Below are positions 1-8,707 of a DNA stretch of 45,092 nt, in pieces (position 1 is the first letter of the stretch; each line of letters opens with the position of its first letter). The notes beneath the pieces were generated by a model. The model made no database searches, was not told where the DNA came from, and was given only the letters and a program-made list of their open reading frames with translations. Source of the DNA: Oerskovia rustica (GTDB lineage: Bacteria; Actinomycetota; Actinomycetes; Actinomycetales; Cellulomonadaceae); assembly GCF_014836555.1 (NCBI RefSeq), contig NZ_JACSQQ010000011.1:81025-126116 (forward strand). Reading direction: 5' to 3'. The translations under genes and the position numbers were made by a program.

Positions 1-40
1 CACCGTGGGGTGAGCGGGGCCGCGGCCCGGGGGGGCGGGG

Positions 41-1519
41 TCAGGATCCTTCGCAGATCAGGGCGAGGGAGTCTCCGCCGACGTCCGTCGTACGCATCAG
101 GTCCACGCCATGGACGATGGACCACCAGGCGCTGGGGGAGCTGATCCACCGTGCTCGCAGCTCCCGGTAGAGCGAAGAGTCCGCGGCAGGAACCGTGTCT
201 CCGGCGAGCAGGACGAGGTCGTCCATGTACGTGCCCAGGGGGCCGCCAGCGGTGTCGACGCCTCTGCTCGCGTCGATGTAGGCGTCGCAGACTTCTCGAT
301 CCTTGGTCGCCGGGGCCTCGACGGCCATCCCTCCTTCGATCACCTGGAGGCTGATGGTCGGGGTCGCTCCCGAGTCGTCCACCAGCACGTCGTAGGTCCC
401 GACGAAGCGGGAGAAGGCCAGGCCCGACGGCGCCGGGGCGGAGAAGGGCGCTCCACCCCGCAGGACCAGGGTCCAGCCGTCGTCGCTGGTCGTCCGCTGA
501 CGCTCACCGGTGCTGGCGTTCGGGGCGACGGTGAGCGTCCACGTCCCGTACGGTCCGTCGGCCACGGGGATCCGCGAGGGATCGACGAGGAGGTCGAGAG
601 CCACGGGGTCGCCTGCCTCCGCCGCCTGGCGGAGGGACGCGTAGACGGCCGACGTGTCCGTGAGCAGGACGTCCTGGAGCGCGACAGGATCGGTGTCCGT
701 CGCGGGCGTGATCGTCAGCGGCACGGGCTCCGAGACGAGCCACCCGTCGTACAGCGCTCCTGTGGTCTCCGGTCCCACGGTGCCGTCGGGCCCGACGGGG
801 GCCCAGGAGTCGAGCTGGAACCGGGACAGCGCGAACACCTGGTAGTCGCCCGGGAGCATCGAGGGCGAGTGGTCGTTGAGCCCCTCAGGGTCGCAGGAGG
901 CGAACGAGTCGACGCTCAGCTCCTGGGTGACCGAGGAACCCGGCTCCGGGGCGAGGGGGCCGTCGGTCTCCGGGAGGGGGAGGAGCGAGCTGACGATCAC
1001 CCCGTCCTGCACCACGACGTAGGCGCCCGACCACTTCTCCCCGGCGAGGGTGATCCTCGCGTCGTCGGTGAAGGTCGTCGTGACCGTGGTGTCGACGAGC
1101 TCGAGGTTCTGCACCGTCAGCGCGGCCGCGTCGATGCTCAGAAGGGCGGGGAGCCGGTCGCCCGTCGGGGTCGGGGCGGGCTGCTGGCACTCGAGGGCCT
1201 GCGCGGTGAGCGGCGTCGGGAAGGTCGGCAGGGACGCAGGCGTTGGCGAGGAGGTCGCTGACGGCGACCGTGCCGGTGCGATCGGCTCCGGTCGGGCGTC
1301 CTGCGGGAGCGAGACCGCGGCGATGCCGAGGGCCCCCGCGACGCACAGCGTCGTCGCCCCGAGGGCGACCTTCTTCGCTGCCCGACGGCGTCGCGTCCGC
1401 CCGCGGACGACGTCGAGGTGGGCGTCGAGACCGGGCAGGGACGCGTCGTCGACCAGGTCACGCAGCGCGCGGCCCAGGTCGTCCTCGTGGTTCGAGGGGC
1501 CGTGGTCGGTGGTGCTCAC
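41..1519 (-). CDS. single-pass membrane protein, putative anti-sigma/co-sensor of the adjacent sigma factor
   Basis: Encodes 492 aa. The first ~45 residues are polar and cytoplasmic, with an Arg/Lys cluster at 39-50. One membrane helix follows (about 51-71), then a Pro/Ser/Thr-rich linker and a ~390-residue extracytoplasmic region with no family I recognise. The start is GTG at 1519, with GGGAGGA upstream; this GTG overlaps the TGA of the sigma gene (GTGA), so the two are translationally coupled. The frame stays open further upstream, but that sequence is the sigma gene in another frame. Short N-terminus-helix-exported-domain proteins directly after SigE-type sigma genes commonly control that sigma factor. 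I infer that role; no zinc anti-sigma motif is visible. An exported lipoprotein-like or sensory role is possible. Confidence 0.75.
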   Translation of the reverse strand: MSTTDHGPSNHEDDLGRALRDLVDDASLPGLDAHLDVVRGRTRRRRAAKKVALGATTLCVAGALGIAAVSLPQDARPEPIAPARSPSATSSPTPASLPTFPTPLTAQALECQQPAPTPTGDRLPALLSIDAAALTVQNLELVDTTVTTTFTDDARITLAGEKWSGAYVVVQDGVIVSSLLPLPETDGPLAPEPGSSVTQELSVDSFASCDPEGLNDHSPSMLPGDYQVFALSRFQLDSWAPVGPDGTVGPETTGALYDGWLVSEPVPLTITPATDTDPVALQDVLLTDTSAVYASLRQAAEAGDPVALDLLVDPSRIPVADGPYGTWTLTVAPNASTGERQRTTSDDGWTLVLRGGAPFSAPAPSGLAFSRFVGTYDVLVDDSGATPTISLQVIEGGMAVEAPATKDREVCDAYIDASRGVDTAGGPLGTYMDDLVLLAGDTVPAADSSLYRELRARWISSPSAWWSIVHGVDLMRTTDVGGDSLALICEGS

Positions 1520-2229
1520 TTCGTGTTCCTCCCGTTCGTCGTGCGCTGTGCCGTGACTGTGGGCGCCGGGTAGGCGGTGGGTGCGGCGGTGGACCCGGCG
1601 GAGGGTGCAGAGGAGGTCGCCGTCGCCGCGGCGGAGGCCGTCGTCGGGGACGCTGCGCCCAGCGTCTGCTGCATGACGGCCATCGCGTCCGACAGGTGAC
1701 GCTTGACCGTCCCCTCGGCGCACCCGAGCTCCTCGGCGATGCGCGGGACCGTCAGGTCCTCGTAGTACCGGAGCACGACGCACGCCCGCTGCCGCGGAGT
1801 CAGCCGGGCGAGCGCCCTGGCGGTGTCGGCACGGGCCGTGGCCGGAGCCTCCGGTCCGGCGACGTCCTCCCGCTGACCGACGAGATGTCTCAGCCCGAGC
1901 CAGTGCCGTCGGCGGCGGTACCCGTCGAGGTAGAGCGTGAGGATCGCCCGGCGCACGTACCCCTCGAGGTGCGCGACGGGGCGGTGCGCCTCCCGGTCGG
2001 CGGTGTCGTCGAGCATGAAGAGCCGCGTCCCGCCCGAGGGCGAGCCGGGCGGCGCCTGCCGCTCCGTCGTCGTGCCCCTTCCGCGGAGCCTCGAGAACAC
2101 CTTGACGAGTGCGTCCTGCACCACGTCCTCCGCGTCACGCCTGTTCCCGCAGAGCAGGTAGGCGTACCCCACGAGCGCGTCACCGCGCTGGCTGCTCAGC
2201 GCGGTGAGCTCGTCGTCCCAGTCGGCCAC
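1516..2229 (-). CDS. SigE-family ECF RNA polymerase sigma factor
   Basis: 237 aa, GTG start preceded by a GAAGAAGGGGGG ribosome site. Region 2 lies at about residues 17-48 (YAYLLCGNRRDAEDVVQDAL), as in the actinobacterial SigE family. Region 4 lies at about 138-190 (LTPRQRACVVLRYYEDLTVPRIAEELGCAEGTVKRHLSDA), a clear helix-turn-helix for -35 recognition. Between them is an unusually long, polar stretch (about 49-85). The last ~45 residues are an Ala/Ser/Thr/Pro tail. It is the first gene of a two-gene unit with the membrane protein that overlaps its stop codon. It probably answers an envelope signal through that partner (inference). Regulon and target promoter cannot be read from the window. 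Confidence 0.9.
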   Translation of the reverse strand: MADWDDELTALSSQRGDALVGYAYLLCGNRRDAEDVVQDALVKVFSRLRGRGTTTERQAPPGSPSGGTRLFMLDDTADREAHRPVAHLEGYVRRAILTLYLDGYRRRRHWLGLRHLVGQREDVAGPEAPATARADTARALARLTPRQRACVVLRYYEDLTVPRIAEELGCAEGTVKRHLSDAMAVMQQTLGAASPTTASAAATATSSAPSAGSTAAPTAYPAPTVTAQRTTNGRNTK

Positions 2230-2352
2230 CGTTCCCCCCTTCTTCCGTCCGACCGCCCCTGGTGGGCGGTGTCACTGATCATGACGCTCGGCGCCCGTGG
2301 ATCGTTGGGGGTGAAGTCGGGCGCGCCTCCTCGTGACGTCTCTCTCGACGTC

Positions 2353-2381
2353 TCGTGACGCACGCCACACATGGCTAGACT
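2353..2381 (+). promoter_or_regulatory. candidate hppA promoter
   Basis: TAGACT (2376-2381) fits the TAnnnT -10 seen repeatedly in this window. TCGTGA (2353-2358) lies 17 bp upstream as a weak -35. It would give a leader of about 64 nt ending in AAGGAGG at 2441, five bases before the hppA ATG. The rest of 2230-2451 carries the divergent sigma-gene upstream region, including the dyad GTCActgaTCATGAC near 2271. No transcript data support either call. Confidence 0.45.
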
Positions 2382-2451
2382 CGGGCGCATCCTCCGGGGG
2401 TGCCGGAGGACCAGCCGGTGATCCCGGTCCAGCAGTCGTCAAGGAGGACGG

Positions 2452-4755
2452 ATGCTCACGCTCAGCTCCACCAGTCTCACGATCGTCGCGGTGATCGGGG
2501 CCATAGGCCTCGCCGCGCTGGTCTTCGCCTTCGTCCTCAGACGCCAGGTCCTGGCCGCTCCCGAGGGCACCGCGAAGATGCAGGACATCGCCCAGGCCAT
2601 CCAGGAGGGGGCCTCGGCGTACCTCAACCGGCAGTTCCGGACCCTGGCGCTGTTCGCGGTGATCGTCTTCGGTCTGCTGTTCCTCCTGCCGGGCGACGCC
2701 GGGATCAAGGTGGGCCGGTCGGTCGCGTTCCTCGTCGGTGCCGGGTTCTCGGCGTGCATCGGCTACCTGGGGATGTGGCTCGCGGTGCGCGCGAACGTGC
2801 GCGTCGCCTCGGCCGCGACCCGGCCCGGGGGACGAGCCGAGGGGGCGCGCGTCGCGTTCCGGACCGGTGGTGTGGTGGGGATGTCCGTCGTGGGTTTAGG
2901 CCTGCTCGGTGCGGCCGGCGTGGTGCTGCTGTACCGAGGGGACGCACCGGCTGTGCTCGAGGGGTTCGGGTTCGGGGCTGCACTGCTCGCGATGTTCATG
3001 CGCGTGGGCGGCGGGATCTTCACCAAGGCGGCGGACGTCGGTGCGGACCTGGTGGGCAAGGTCGAGCAGGGGATCCCCGAGGATGACCCGCGCAACGCCG
3101 CGACCATCGCGGACAACGTGGGCGACAACGTGGGCGACTGCGCGGGCATGGCTGCCGACCTCTTCGAGTCGTACGCCGTCATGCTCGTCGCGGCCCTCAT
3201 CCTCGGCAAGGCCGCGATGGGCGAGCAGGGGCTCGTCTTCCCGCTGATCGTCACGGCCATCGGCGCGTTCGTCGCGGTGCTGGGCGTCTTCGTCACACGC
3301 GTGCGCGGCAGCGAGAACGGCCTGCGGGCGATCTACCGCGGCTTCTACCTCTCGGCGCTCCTGGGCGCGGTCCTCGCGGGCGTCGCGGCGTTCGTGTACC
3401 TGCCGTCGTCGTTCTCCGAGCTGTCGGGCACCGCGGACCTGGGCGACGTCACGAGCGACCCGCGCGTGGTCGCGGCGCTCGCGGTCCTCATCGGCGTGGT
3501 CCTGGCGGGCATCATCCTGTGGGTCACGGGCTACTTCACGGGCACGACGTCGAAGCCCACCCTCCACGTGGCCGCCACCTCCCGCACGGGTGCGGCCACG
3601 GTCGTCCTGTCCGGGATCGGGGTCGGGTTCGAGTCCGCGGTGTACACCGCGGGCATCATCGCGGCAGCGATCTGCGGCGTCTTCCTCATCGCGGGCGGCT
3701 CGGTCTGGCTGTCGCTGTTCCTCATCGCGCTCGCGGGCTGCGGGCTCCTGACGACGGTCGGCGTGATCGTCGCGATGGACACGTTCGGGCCCGTCTCGGA
3801 CAACGCGCAGGGCATCTACGAGATGGCCGTCGGCGAGTCGGGCGACGGCAACCCGGAGGCCGCGCAGATCCTCACGGACCTCGACGCCGTGGGCAACACG
3901 ACCAAGGCCATCACCAAGGGCATCGCGATCGCGACCGCGGTCCTCGCGGCGACCGCGCTGTTCGGGTCCTACGCCGACGCCGTGGGCGGGGCGCTCGCGG
4001 ACATCACGAACCCGGCCGGCGGGCTCGTCGTCTCGATGCTCGACTACTCGATCATCTCGCCCATCACCCTGGTCGGGGTGATCCTCGGCGCCGCGACCGT
4101 GTTCCTGTTCTCGGGGCTCGCGATCGACGCCGTGACCCGCGCGGCCGGCGCGATCGTGTACGAGGTGCGTCGCCAGTTCCGCGAGCACCCCGGGATCATG
4201 ACGTACGACGAGCGCCCCGAGTACGGCAAGGTCGTCGACATCTGCACCCGTGACTCGCTGCGCGAGCTCGCGACCCCGGGCCTGCTGGCCGCGTTCGCGC
4301 CCATCGCGGTGGGCTTCGGGCTGGGGGTGGGGCCGCTCGCGGGCTTCCTCGCGGGGGCCATCGGTGCCGGCGTGCTCATGGCGGTCTTCCTGGCGAACTC
4401 GGGCGGTGCGTGGGACAACGCGAAGAAGATCGTCGAGGACGGCGCGTACGGCGGCAAGGGATCGCCCGCGCACGAGGCGACCGTCGTCGGCGACACCGTG
4501 GGCGACCCGTTCAAGGACACGGCCGGTCCGGCGATCAACCCGCTGCTCAAGGTCATGAACCTGGTCTCGGTGCTCATCGCCCCGGCCGTGGTGCTGCTGA
4601 GCGTCCCCGAGGACGCCAACCACACGCTGCGCATCGCGATCGCGGTGGTCGCGGCGGGCATCGCGTTCGGAGCCGTCATCCTGTCGAGGCTGCGCGCGGC
4701 GCGCGTGGACCGTGAGCAGATGGCGGAGGAGCCGCAGGCCGTGCGGACGAGCTGA
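2452..4755 (+). CDS. hppA: membrane-bound H+-translocating pyrophosphatase, K+-independent type
   Basis: 767 aa, ATG after a textbook AAGGAGG. The protein hydrolyses cytosolic pyrophosphate and pumps protons across the membrane. Sequence evidence: 15-17 hydrophobic helices; the signature DDPRNAATIADNVGDNVGDC with its Asp pairs (first D of DNVGDNVGD at residue 221); and the C-terminal substrate loop around GDTVGDPFKDTAGPAINPLLK. The diagnostic GNTTKAITKG motif has Lys at residue 485. In the family, Lys here (in place of Ala) marks the K+-independent H+-PPase class. Length is normal for the family. It is monocistronic, closed by a strong GC hairpin and convergent with a tetR gene. Confidence 0.97.
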   Translation: MLTLSSTSLTIVAVIGAIGLAALVFAFVLRRQVLAAPEGTAKMQDIAQAIQEGASAYLNRQFRTLALFAVIVFGLLFLLPGDAGIKVGRSVAFLVGAGFSACIGYLGMWLAVRANVRVASAATRPGGRAEGARVAFRTGGVVGMSVVGLGLLGAAGVVLLYRGDAPAVLEGFGFGAALLAMFMRVGGGIFTKAADVGADLVGKVEQGIPEDDPRNAATIADNVGDNVGDCAGMAADLFESYAVMLVAALILGKAAMGEQGLVFPLIVTAIGAFVAVLGVFVTRVRGSENGLRAIYRGFYLSALLGAVLAGVAAFVYLPSSFSELSGTADLGDVTSDPRVVAALAVLIGVVLAGIILWVTGYFTGTTSKPTLHVAATSRTGAATVVLSGIGVGFESAVYTAGIIAAAICGVFLIAGGSVWLSLFLIALAGCGLLTTVGVIVAMDTFGPVSDNAQGIYEMAVGESGDGNPEAAQILTDLDAVGNTTKAITKGIAIATAVLAATALFGSYADAVGGALADITNPAGGLVVSMLDYSIISPITLVGVILGAATVFLFSGLAIDAVTRAAGAIVYEVRRQFREHPGIMTYDERPEYGKVVDICTRDSLRELATPGLLAAFAPIAVGFGLGVGPLAGFLAGAIGAGVLMAVFLANSGGAWDNAKKIVEDGAYGGKGSPAHEATVVGDTVGDPFKDTAGPAINPLLKVMNLVSVLIAPAVVLLSVPEDANHTLRIAIAVVAAGIAFGAVILSRLRAARVDREQMAEEPQAVRTS

Positions 4756-4780
4756 GGCCCAACCGGGGGAATCTCGTCGG

Positions 4781-4812
4781 AAGGGGGGGGCGCGGGGGGC
4801 CCCCCCCCCCTT
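4781..4812. terminator. bidirectional GC-homopolymer hairpin between hppA and tetR
   Basis: An AAGG-led run of G is followed by CGCGGGGGG and a run of 11 C ending in TT. The arms pair as G-run to C-run with AA/TT at the base. It lies 26 bases after hppA and 54 bases before the end of the convergent tetR gene, so it would serve both. Such homopolymers are also prone to length error in sequencing. Confidence 0.7.
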
Positions 4813-4865
4813 CTGTCGAACCGACCCCACGCGCGCGCTGTCTCCTGACGGTCGTCGCGCCCGTC

Positions 4866-5582
4866 TCAGCGCCAGTGCTCCAGCAGCCGCGCCGTCGTCC
4901 CTGTCGCCCTGTCGAGGACGTCCTCGGTCCCGTCGGCGGCCGCGGACAGGAGCGCGGCGTCGATGAAGTGACCCAGGAGGTCGACGTCGGTGACGTGGTC
5001 GTACCCGCTGGCCTCGAGCACGGTCCGCAGGGCCGCGAGCAGCCGGGGGCGGCTCGCGCGCAGGATGGGGCGCAGCGCGGGGTCGCGCATCGCGGTGAGC
5101 ACGGGGTCGAGCCGGACGTCGACCACCTGGTCGTCGACCGAGGGCGCGTAGAACGTCTCGATGAGCAGCCGTGCGGTCGTCGCGGTCGAACGGTCGCGAC
5201 GTGCGAGACCGTCGGCCTTCTCGGTCGCCGCGGTGCCGCGCAGGTCCTCGGCGGCCTCGACCGCGGCCGTGACGAGCGCGGAGCTCGACGGGAAGTAGTA
5301 CGAGGCCGAGCCCTGTGGGACCTGTGCCGCGCGTGCGACCCGTCGGTGCGTGACGGCCGGGAAGCCCTCGGCGAGCAGGAGGCGTGCGGCGGCGTCGACC
5401 ATGGAGCGCTGACGGTCGCTGCTGCGGGCCTGGACGGGGACGCGCGCGTCGGTGCTCCGCCGTCGGGCGGTCGTGGGGTCCGGGGGGACGGTGGGAGGGG
5501 TGTCGGGGCGGGCGAGGAGGGGCTCGCCCTCCGGTCCCGTGGCGTGGGAGGGTCCGACCGTCTCTCGCTGCGTCGCGCTCAC
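4866..5582 (-). CDS. TetR-family transcriptional regulator
   Basis: 238 aa. The DNA-binding domain is at about residues 57-105 (MVDAAARLLLAEGFPAVTHRRVARAAQVPQGSASYYFPSS), with the HTH recognition helix ending in the typical SASYYFPS. It is followed by an all-helical ligand domain to the C-terminus. The N-terminus has a ~50-residue Pro/Arg-rich extension unusual for the family, so translation could begin internally (Met61 is also possible). I chose GTG at 5582 because TAGGAT lies six bases upstream (5589-5594), the spacing of leaderless actinobacterial genes. Ligand and targets are unknown; the neighbour upstream on the other strand is a lipoprotein pair. Confidence 0.88.
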   Translation of the reverse strand: MSATQRETVGPSHATGPEGEPLLARPDTPPTVPPDPTTARRRSTDARVPVQARSSDRQRSMVDAAARLLLAEGFPAVTHRRVARAAQVPQGSASYYFPSSSALVTAAVEAAEDLRGTAATEKADGLARRDRSTATTARLLIETFYAPSVDDQVVDVRLDPVLTAMRDPALRPILRASRPRLLAALRTVLEASGYDHVTDVDLLGHFIDAALLSAAADGTEDVLDRATGTTARLLEHWR

Positions 5583-5588
5583 GCGGTC

Positions 5589-5594
5589 ATCCTA
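5589..5594 (-). promoter_or_regulatory. -10 box of leaderless tetR
   Basis: TAGGAT on the minus strand, six bases before the GTG at 5582. This places the transcription start at or next to the start codon. No ribosome site is present, which agrees with leaderless translation. Confidence 0.5.
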
Positions 5595-5772
5595 GGGAGA
5601 AACCGGACCAAGGGGGCGTCGTCCACCGTGGAGAACTGGTGACGGTCGCGGGGCAGGTGGTCGGGGACCGGGTCGGCCGAGCGCTGACGGACGTCCGCTC
5701 CGCGTCGATCCGGCCGTCCCGGCGCGGGCCAGGGAGTTTCGGTGCAGGGCCTCCAGCCCGCATCATGGAGGG

Positions 5773-6363
5773 ATGAAGACCTCGTTCCTGCGCCCGACGA
5801 CGGCGCTCGCCGTCGTCGCGCTGCTTGCCCTGGGAGCCTGCTCGGGTGGGGGCGACCCCGAGTCGTCCGCCGCGTCGCCCACCTCGCCCGCGGCCGCCGG
5901 CGCCCCCGCCGCGCCGGCCGCCAGCACCCCGGTCGACGCTGCGACCGACGCGGCGTCGGCGGCCGACGCGGACGCCGCCGCAGCAGCGGAGGGTGACCCG
6001 GCCGCCCCGGCCGACCCCGCCGTCGACACCTCGTTCTGCGCCGAGACCGAGGCCGCGTGGGCCGCGGCCAACACCGCGCAGGTGTCGATGAGCGTGGACC
6101 ATCCCCGCACCCTGGTGACGGGGTTCGAGAACGCCCGGGTCGCGCTCACCAGCGTCGAGCCCCCCGCGGACGTCGCGGTCGACTGGAAGACCGTGACGTC
6201 CTACGTCTCGACCGCGGCCAAGGCGCTCGCGAAGGCCGACAGCGACTCCCCGAAGGAGATCGTCAAGGCGCTCGACGACGCGGGCAAGGACCTCGACACG
6301 GACGCCATGACGGCGGCGTCGGCACGTGTGACGGCATACCTGGACACCACCTGCCGCGCGTGA
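5773..6363 (+). CDS. secreted lipoprotein of unknown function (paralogue A)
   Basis: 196 aa. The signal peptide ends in lipobox LALGAC with the lipidated Cys at residue 23. A ~60-residue Ala/Pro/Asp spacer follows, then a ~110-residue domain that begins with FC and ends four residues before the stop with a second Cys (TTCRA), a likely disulfide pair. The domain shares PPADVAVDWK and overall layout with the next gene, so they are tandem paralogues. GGAGGG touches the ATG (5766-5771), much closer than a normal ribosome site; another ATG at 5764 stops after two codons. Role unknown; the small helical domain would sit outside the membrane. Confidence 0.85.
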   Translation: MKTSFLRPTTALAVVALLALGACSGGGDPESSAASPTSPAAAGAPAAPAASTPVDAATDAASAADADAAAAAEGDPAAPADPAVDTSFCAETEAAWAAANTAQVSMSVDHPRTLVTGFENARVALTSVEPPADVAVDWKTVTSYVSTAAKALAKADSDSPKEIVKALDDAGKDLDTDAMTAASARVTAYLDTTCRA

Positions 6364-6427
6364 GGCGCATGGGGAGAACTGCCCAGGGGGCGAATTCTGG
6401 CGCCGATGCTCACAGCAATGCTCCAGG

Positions 6428-6868
6428 ATGGGGTCCGTGACCAACCGAAAGAGCACGACCACGACCCTCGGCGGTATCGCGACCGCCGTCCTCCTGACCT
6501 TCTCCCTCGCCGCGTGCAGCGGCGGCGGCGCGGACGTCGCCGCGTTCTGCAAGGCCAGCGAGGACCTCGACGCCACCATGGCCGACGTCGACCCGTCGGA
6601 CCTCGCGAGCACCGGTGGCGCCTTCACCACCCTTGCCGCCGAGATGGAGAAGATCACCGCCCCCGACGACGTCGCCGCGGACTGGAAGGTCCTGACCGGA
6701 GCCATGGGCGACGCCGGGGCGGCCTTCACCGAGCTGAACGACCTCGACCCGACCGACCCGGCGTTCGTCGACAAGGCGACCGCCGTCGGTGACGACATCC
6801 AGAGCGACGAGGTGACCGCCGCGATGAAGAACCTCGAGACGTTCTCCGCGGAGAACTGCAAGGCCTGA
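6428..6868 (+). CDS. secreted lipoprotein of unknown function (paralogue B)
   Basis: 146 aa. The signal peptide ends in lipobox SLAAC, Cys at residue 30. The exported domain starts almost at once (ADVAAFC) and ends with ENCKA, matching the FC...C frame of the preceding gene; APDDVAADWK aligns with that gene's PPADVAVDWK. It lacks the long Ala/Pro spacer of its partner. The start is ATG at 6428, or GTG at 6437, which would shorten the signal peptide by three residues. The gap to the upstream gene is 64 bases, so co-transcription is likely. A strong hairpin follows. No known function. Confidence 0.85.
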   Translation: MGSVTNRKSTTTTLGGIATAVLLTFSLAACSGGGADVAAFCKASEDLDATMADVDPSDLASTGGAFTTLAAEMEKITAPDDVAADWKVLTGAMGDAGAAFTELNDLDPTDPAFVDKATAVGDDIQSDEVTAAMKNLETFSAENCKA

Positions 6869-6884
6869 CCCGAGAGCCGTCCCG

Positions 6885-6926
6885 GAGGGGCCGGTCCCGC
6901 AGCGCGCGCTGTGAGGCCGGCCCCTC
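6885..6926 (+). terminator. stem-loop terminator after lipoprotein pair
   Basis: GAGGGGCCGG (6885-6894) pairs perfectly with CCGGCCCCTC (6917-6926). The loop holds a second perfect dyad, CAGCGCGCGCTG. There is no T-run, which is usual in high-GC actinobacteria. It separates the lipoproteins from the methyltransferase gene. Confidence 0.65.
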
Positions 6927-6973
6927 GTCGGCGGCCCGGGCGCCCCGCGGGTCGCCCGGGGGAGGATAGGGGC

Positions 6974-8563
6974 ATGTCCCTCGGTGAACCCACGATCGAC
7001 CCACGCCTCCTGCCGCTGCTGCGCGACGACCTCGCGGCCGCCTCCTACACGGTCGACGGGGTCGAGGACTTCCTCGGTCCGCTCGCGGCCGCGGCCCTGC
7101 ACCGCGAGCAGGCCGTCCCCGCGCTGCGCGTCGCCCGGGCCGCGCTCGACGACGCGACCGGTGCGGCGTCGTCGGGCAGGAAGGACCCGCGGGCCGTCCT
7201 CGCGGGGCTCTTCCTGCTGGGCCTCGAGGTCCGCCGCGCGGACCACGCCGCCGCGCTGCCGGGCGTGGGGACCGACGGCGCCGCCCGCCTCGGGCTCGTG
7301 ACCGCGGCGGGCAACGGGCCCGACGACGGCGTCCGTGCCCTCCTCGACCTGCGCCCCTACGCCGCGGCCGACGCGGCCGGTCCGGTCACGTGGTGGCTGG
7401 CCTCCGACCTGGGCGAGCTCGCGACCGGGCGACGCCTCGCAGGCGACCACGTGCTCGGCGCGGGCGGCGCCTCGATCACGCTCGCGCAGGTCACGATGCG
7501 CACGCCCGTGGACCGGGTGCTCGACCTCGGGACCGGCTGCGGCATCCAGGCCCTGCACGCCTCGCGGCACGCACGGTCGGTCGTCGGGACCGACATCTCC
7601 CGGCGAGCGCTGCGGTTCGCCGAGTTCAACGCGGCCCTCGACGGGGTGAGCCTGGACCTGCGGGAAGGGTCGATGCTCGACCCCGTCGCGGGCGAGCAGT
7701 TCGACCTCGTGGTCTCCAACCCGCCGTTCGTCATCACGCCGCGCGGTGTTCCGGGCGGGACCAGCAGCGCCCTTCCTGAGTACGAGTACCGCGACGGGGG
7801 CCGCGCGGGCGACGACCTGGTGCGCGACCTGATCGTGAACGTCGGGGACGTGCTGGCGCCGGGCGGCGTCGCGCAGATGCTCGGCAACTGGGAGCACCGG
7901 CGTGGCGAGCCGTGGACCGAGCGCGTGGGTGCCTGGCTCGAGGAGGCCGGGCTCGACGGCTGGATCATCCAGCGCGAGGTCCTGGACCCGGCCGAGTACG
8001 CCGAGACGTGGATCCGTGACGGTGGCACGACCCCCGAGCGCGAGCCCGGGGCGTGGGCTGCGTCGTACGAGGCGTGGCTCGACGACTTCGCGACGCGCGA
8101 CGTCGAGGCCGTGGGCTTCGGGATCGTCACGCTCCGCAAGCCCGCCGAGGGGCACGGGGTGAGCCTGCGCCGACTCGAGGAGCACACGGGGTCGGTGCGT
8201 CAGCCGCTCGGCGGGCACCTGGCCGCCTCGCTCGCGGCGCACGACTGGCTCGCGGCCCGCGACGACGCGACGCTCGCGTCCTCGCGCCTCGCGGTGGCTC
8301 CCGACGTGACCGAGGAGCACTACCTGACGCCCGGCGCCGAGGACCCCAACGTCGTGATCGTGCGCCAGGGCGACGGTCTGGGGCGGGGGATCCAGGCGTC
8401 GACCGGGCTCGCGGCGCTCGTCGGGGCGAGCGACGGAGAGCTCACCGTGGGACAGCTGATCGGGGCGATCGCGTCGCTGTTCGAGGTCCCGGCCGGCGAC
8501 CTCGCGGGCGAGCTGCTCCCTGCGGTGCGCGGCCTGGTGCGGGACGGCTTCCTGCTCCCGTGA
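6974..8563 (+). CDS. class I SAM-dependent methyltransferase with NPPF motif (DUF7059-type N-domain)
   Basis: 529 aa. The start is ATG at 6974 with GGAGG eight bases upstream; an in-frame extension to 6911 has no support. The N-terminal ~150 residues are a helical domain found with this actinobacterial methyltransferase group. The Rossmann domain follows: SAM loop LDLGTGCGIQ (183-192), acidic motif GTDIS, and catalytic NPPF at 249-252. NPPY/F motifs mark enzymes that methylate nitrogen of Gln or adenine (HemK/PrmC, N6-adenine types), so the substrate is probably a protein Gln or a nucleic-acid base. Which one is not visible. The C-terminal ~180 residues are helical and probably bind substrate. 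A palindromic repeat starts about 10 bases after the stop. Confidence 0.85.
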   Translation: MSLGEPTIDPRLLPLLRDDLAAASYTVDGVEDFLGPLAAAALHREQAVPALRVARAALDDATGAASSGRKDPRAVLAGLFLLGLEVRRADHAAALPGVGTDGAARLGLVTAAGNGPDDGVRALLDLRPYAAADAAGPVTWWLASDLGELATGRRLAGDHVLGAGGASITLAQVTMRTPVDRVLDLGTGCGIQALHASRHARSVVGTDISRRALRFAEFNAALDGVSLDLREGSMLDPVAGEQFDLVVSNPPFVITPRGVPGGTSSALPEYEYRDGGRAGDDLVRDLIVNVGDVLAPGGVAQMLGNWEHRRGEPWTERVGAWLEEAGLDGWIIQREVLDPAEYAETWIRDGGTTPEREPGAWAASYEAWLDDFATRDVEAVGFGIVTLRKPAEGHGVSLRRLEEHTGSVRQPLGGHLAASLAAHDWLAARDDATLASSRLAVAPDVTEEHYLTPGAEDPNVVIVRQGDGLGRGIQASTGLAALVGASDGELTVGQLIGAIASLFEVPAGDLAGELLPAVRGLVRDGFLLP

Positions 8564-8572
8564 CGCTCGGGT

Positions 8573-8652
8573 GCCGAGCACGGGGTTGAGGTCGTTCTCC
8601 CGGCGATGACGGCCTCAACCTCGTGCTCGACCGTACGGAACTCCGTGGTCGG
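8573..8652. repeat. intergenic palindromic repeat, copy 1
   Basis: The left arm CGAGCACGGGGTTGAGG starts at 8575. The right arm, ending at 8630, reads CGAGCACGAGGTTGAGG in reverse complement, so about 25 bases pair with few mismatches. A third partial arm follows (CGGAACTCCGTGGTCG, about 8637-8652), as in copies 2 and 4. It lies between the methyltransferase stop and the VOC promoter. Confidence 0.85.
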
Positions 8653-8695
8653 CCGCAGCGACCGGAAAGGCCGTGCGGCGGGCGACGCGCCTCCC

Positions 8696-8701
8696 TAGGT
8701 T
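8696..8701 (+). promoter_or_regulatory. -10 box of leaderless VOC gene
   Basis: TAGGTT with six bases to the ATG at 8708. There is no ribosome site. Confidence 0.5.
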
Positions 8702-8707
8702 GAGCCC

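Noticed and set aside
6410-8581. 723-aa open frame on the minus strand
   Set aside because: Antisense of the methyltransferase and lipoprotein B genes; no ribosome site or domain.
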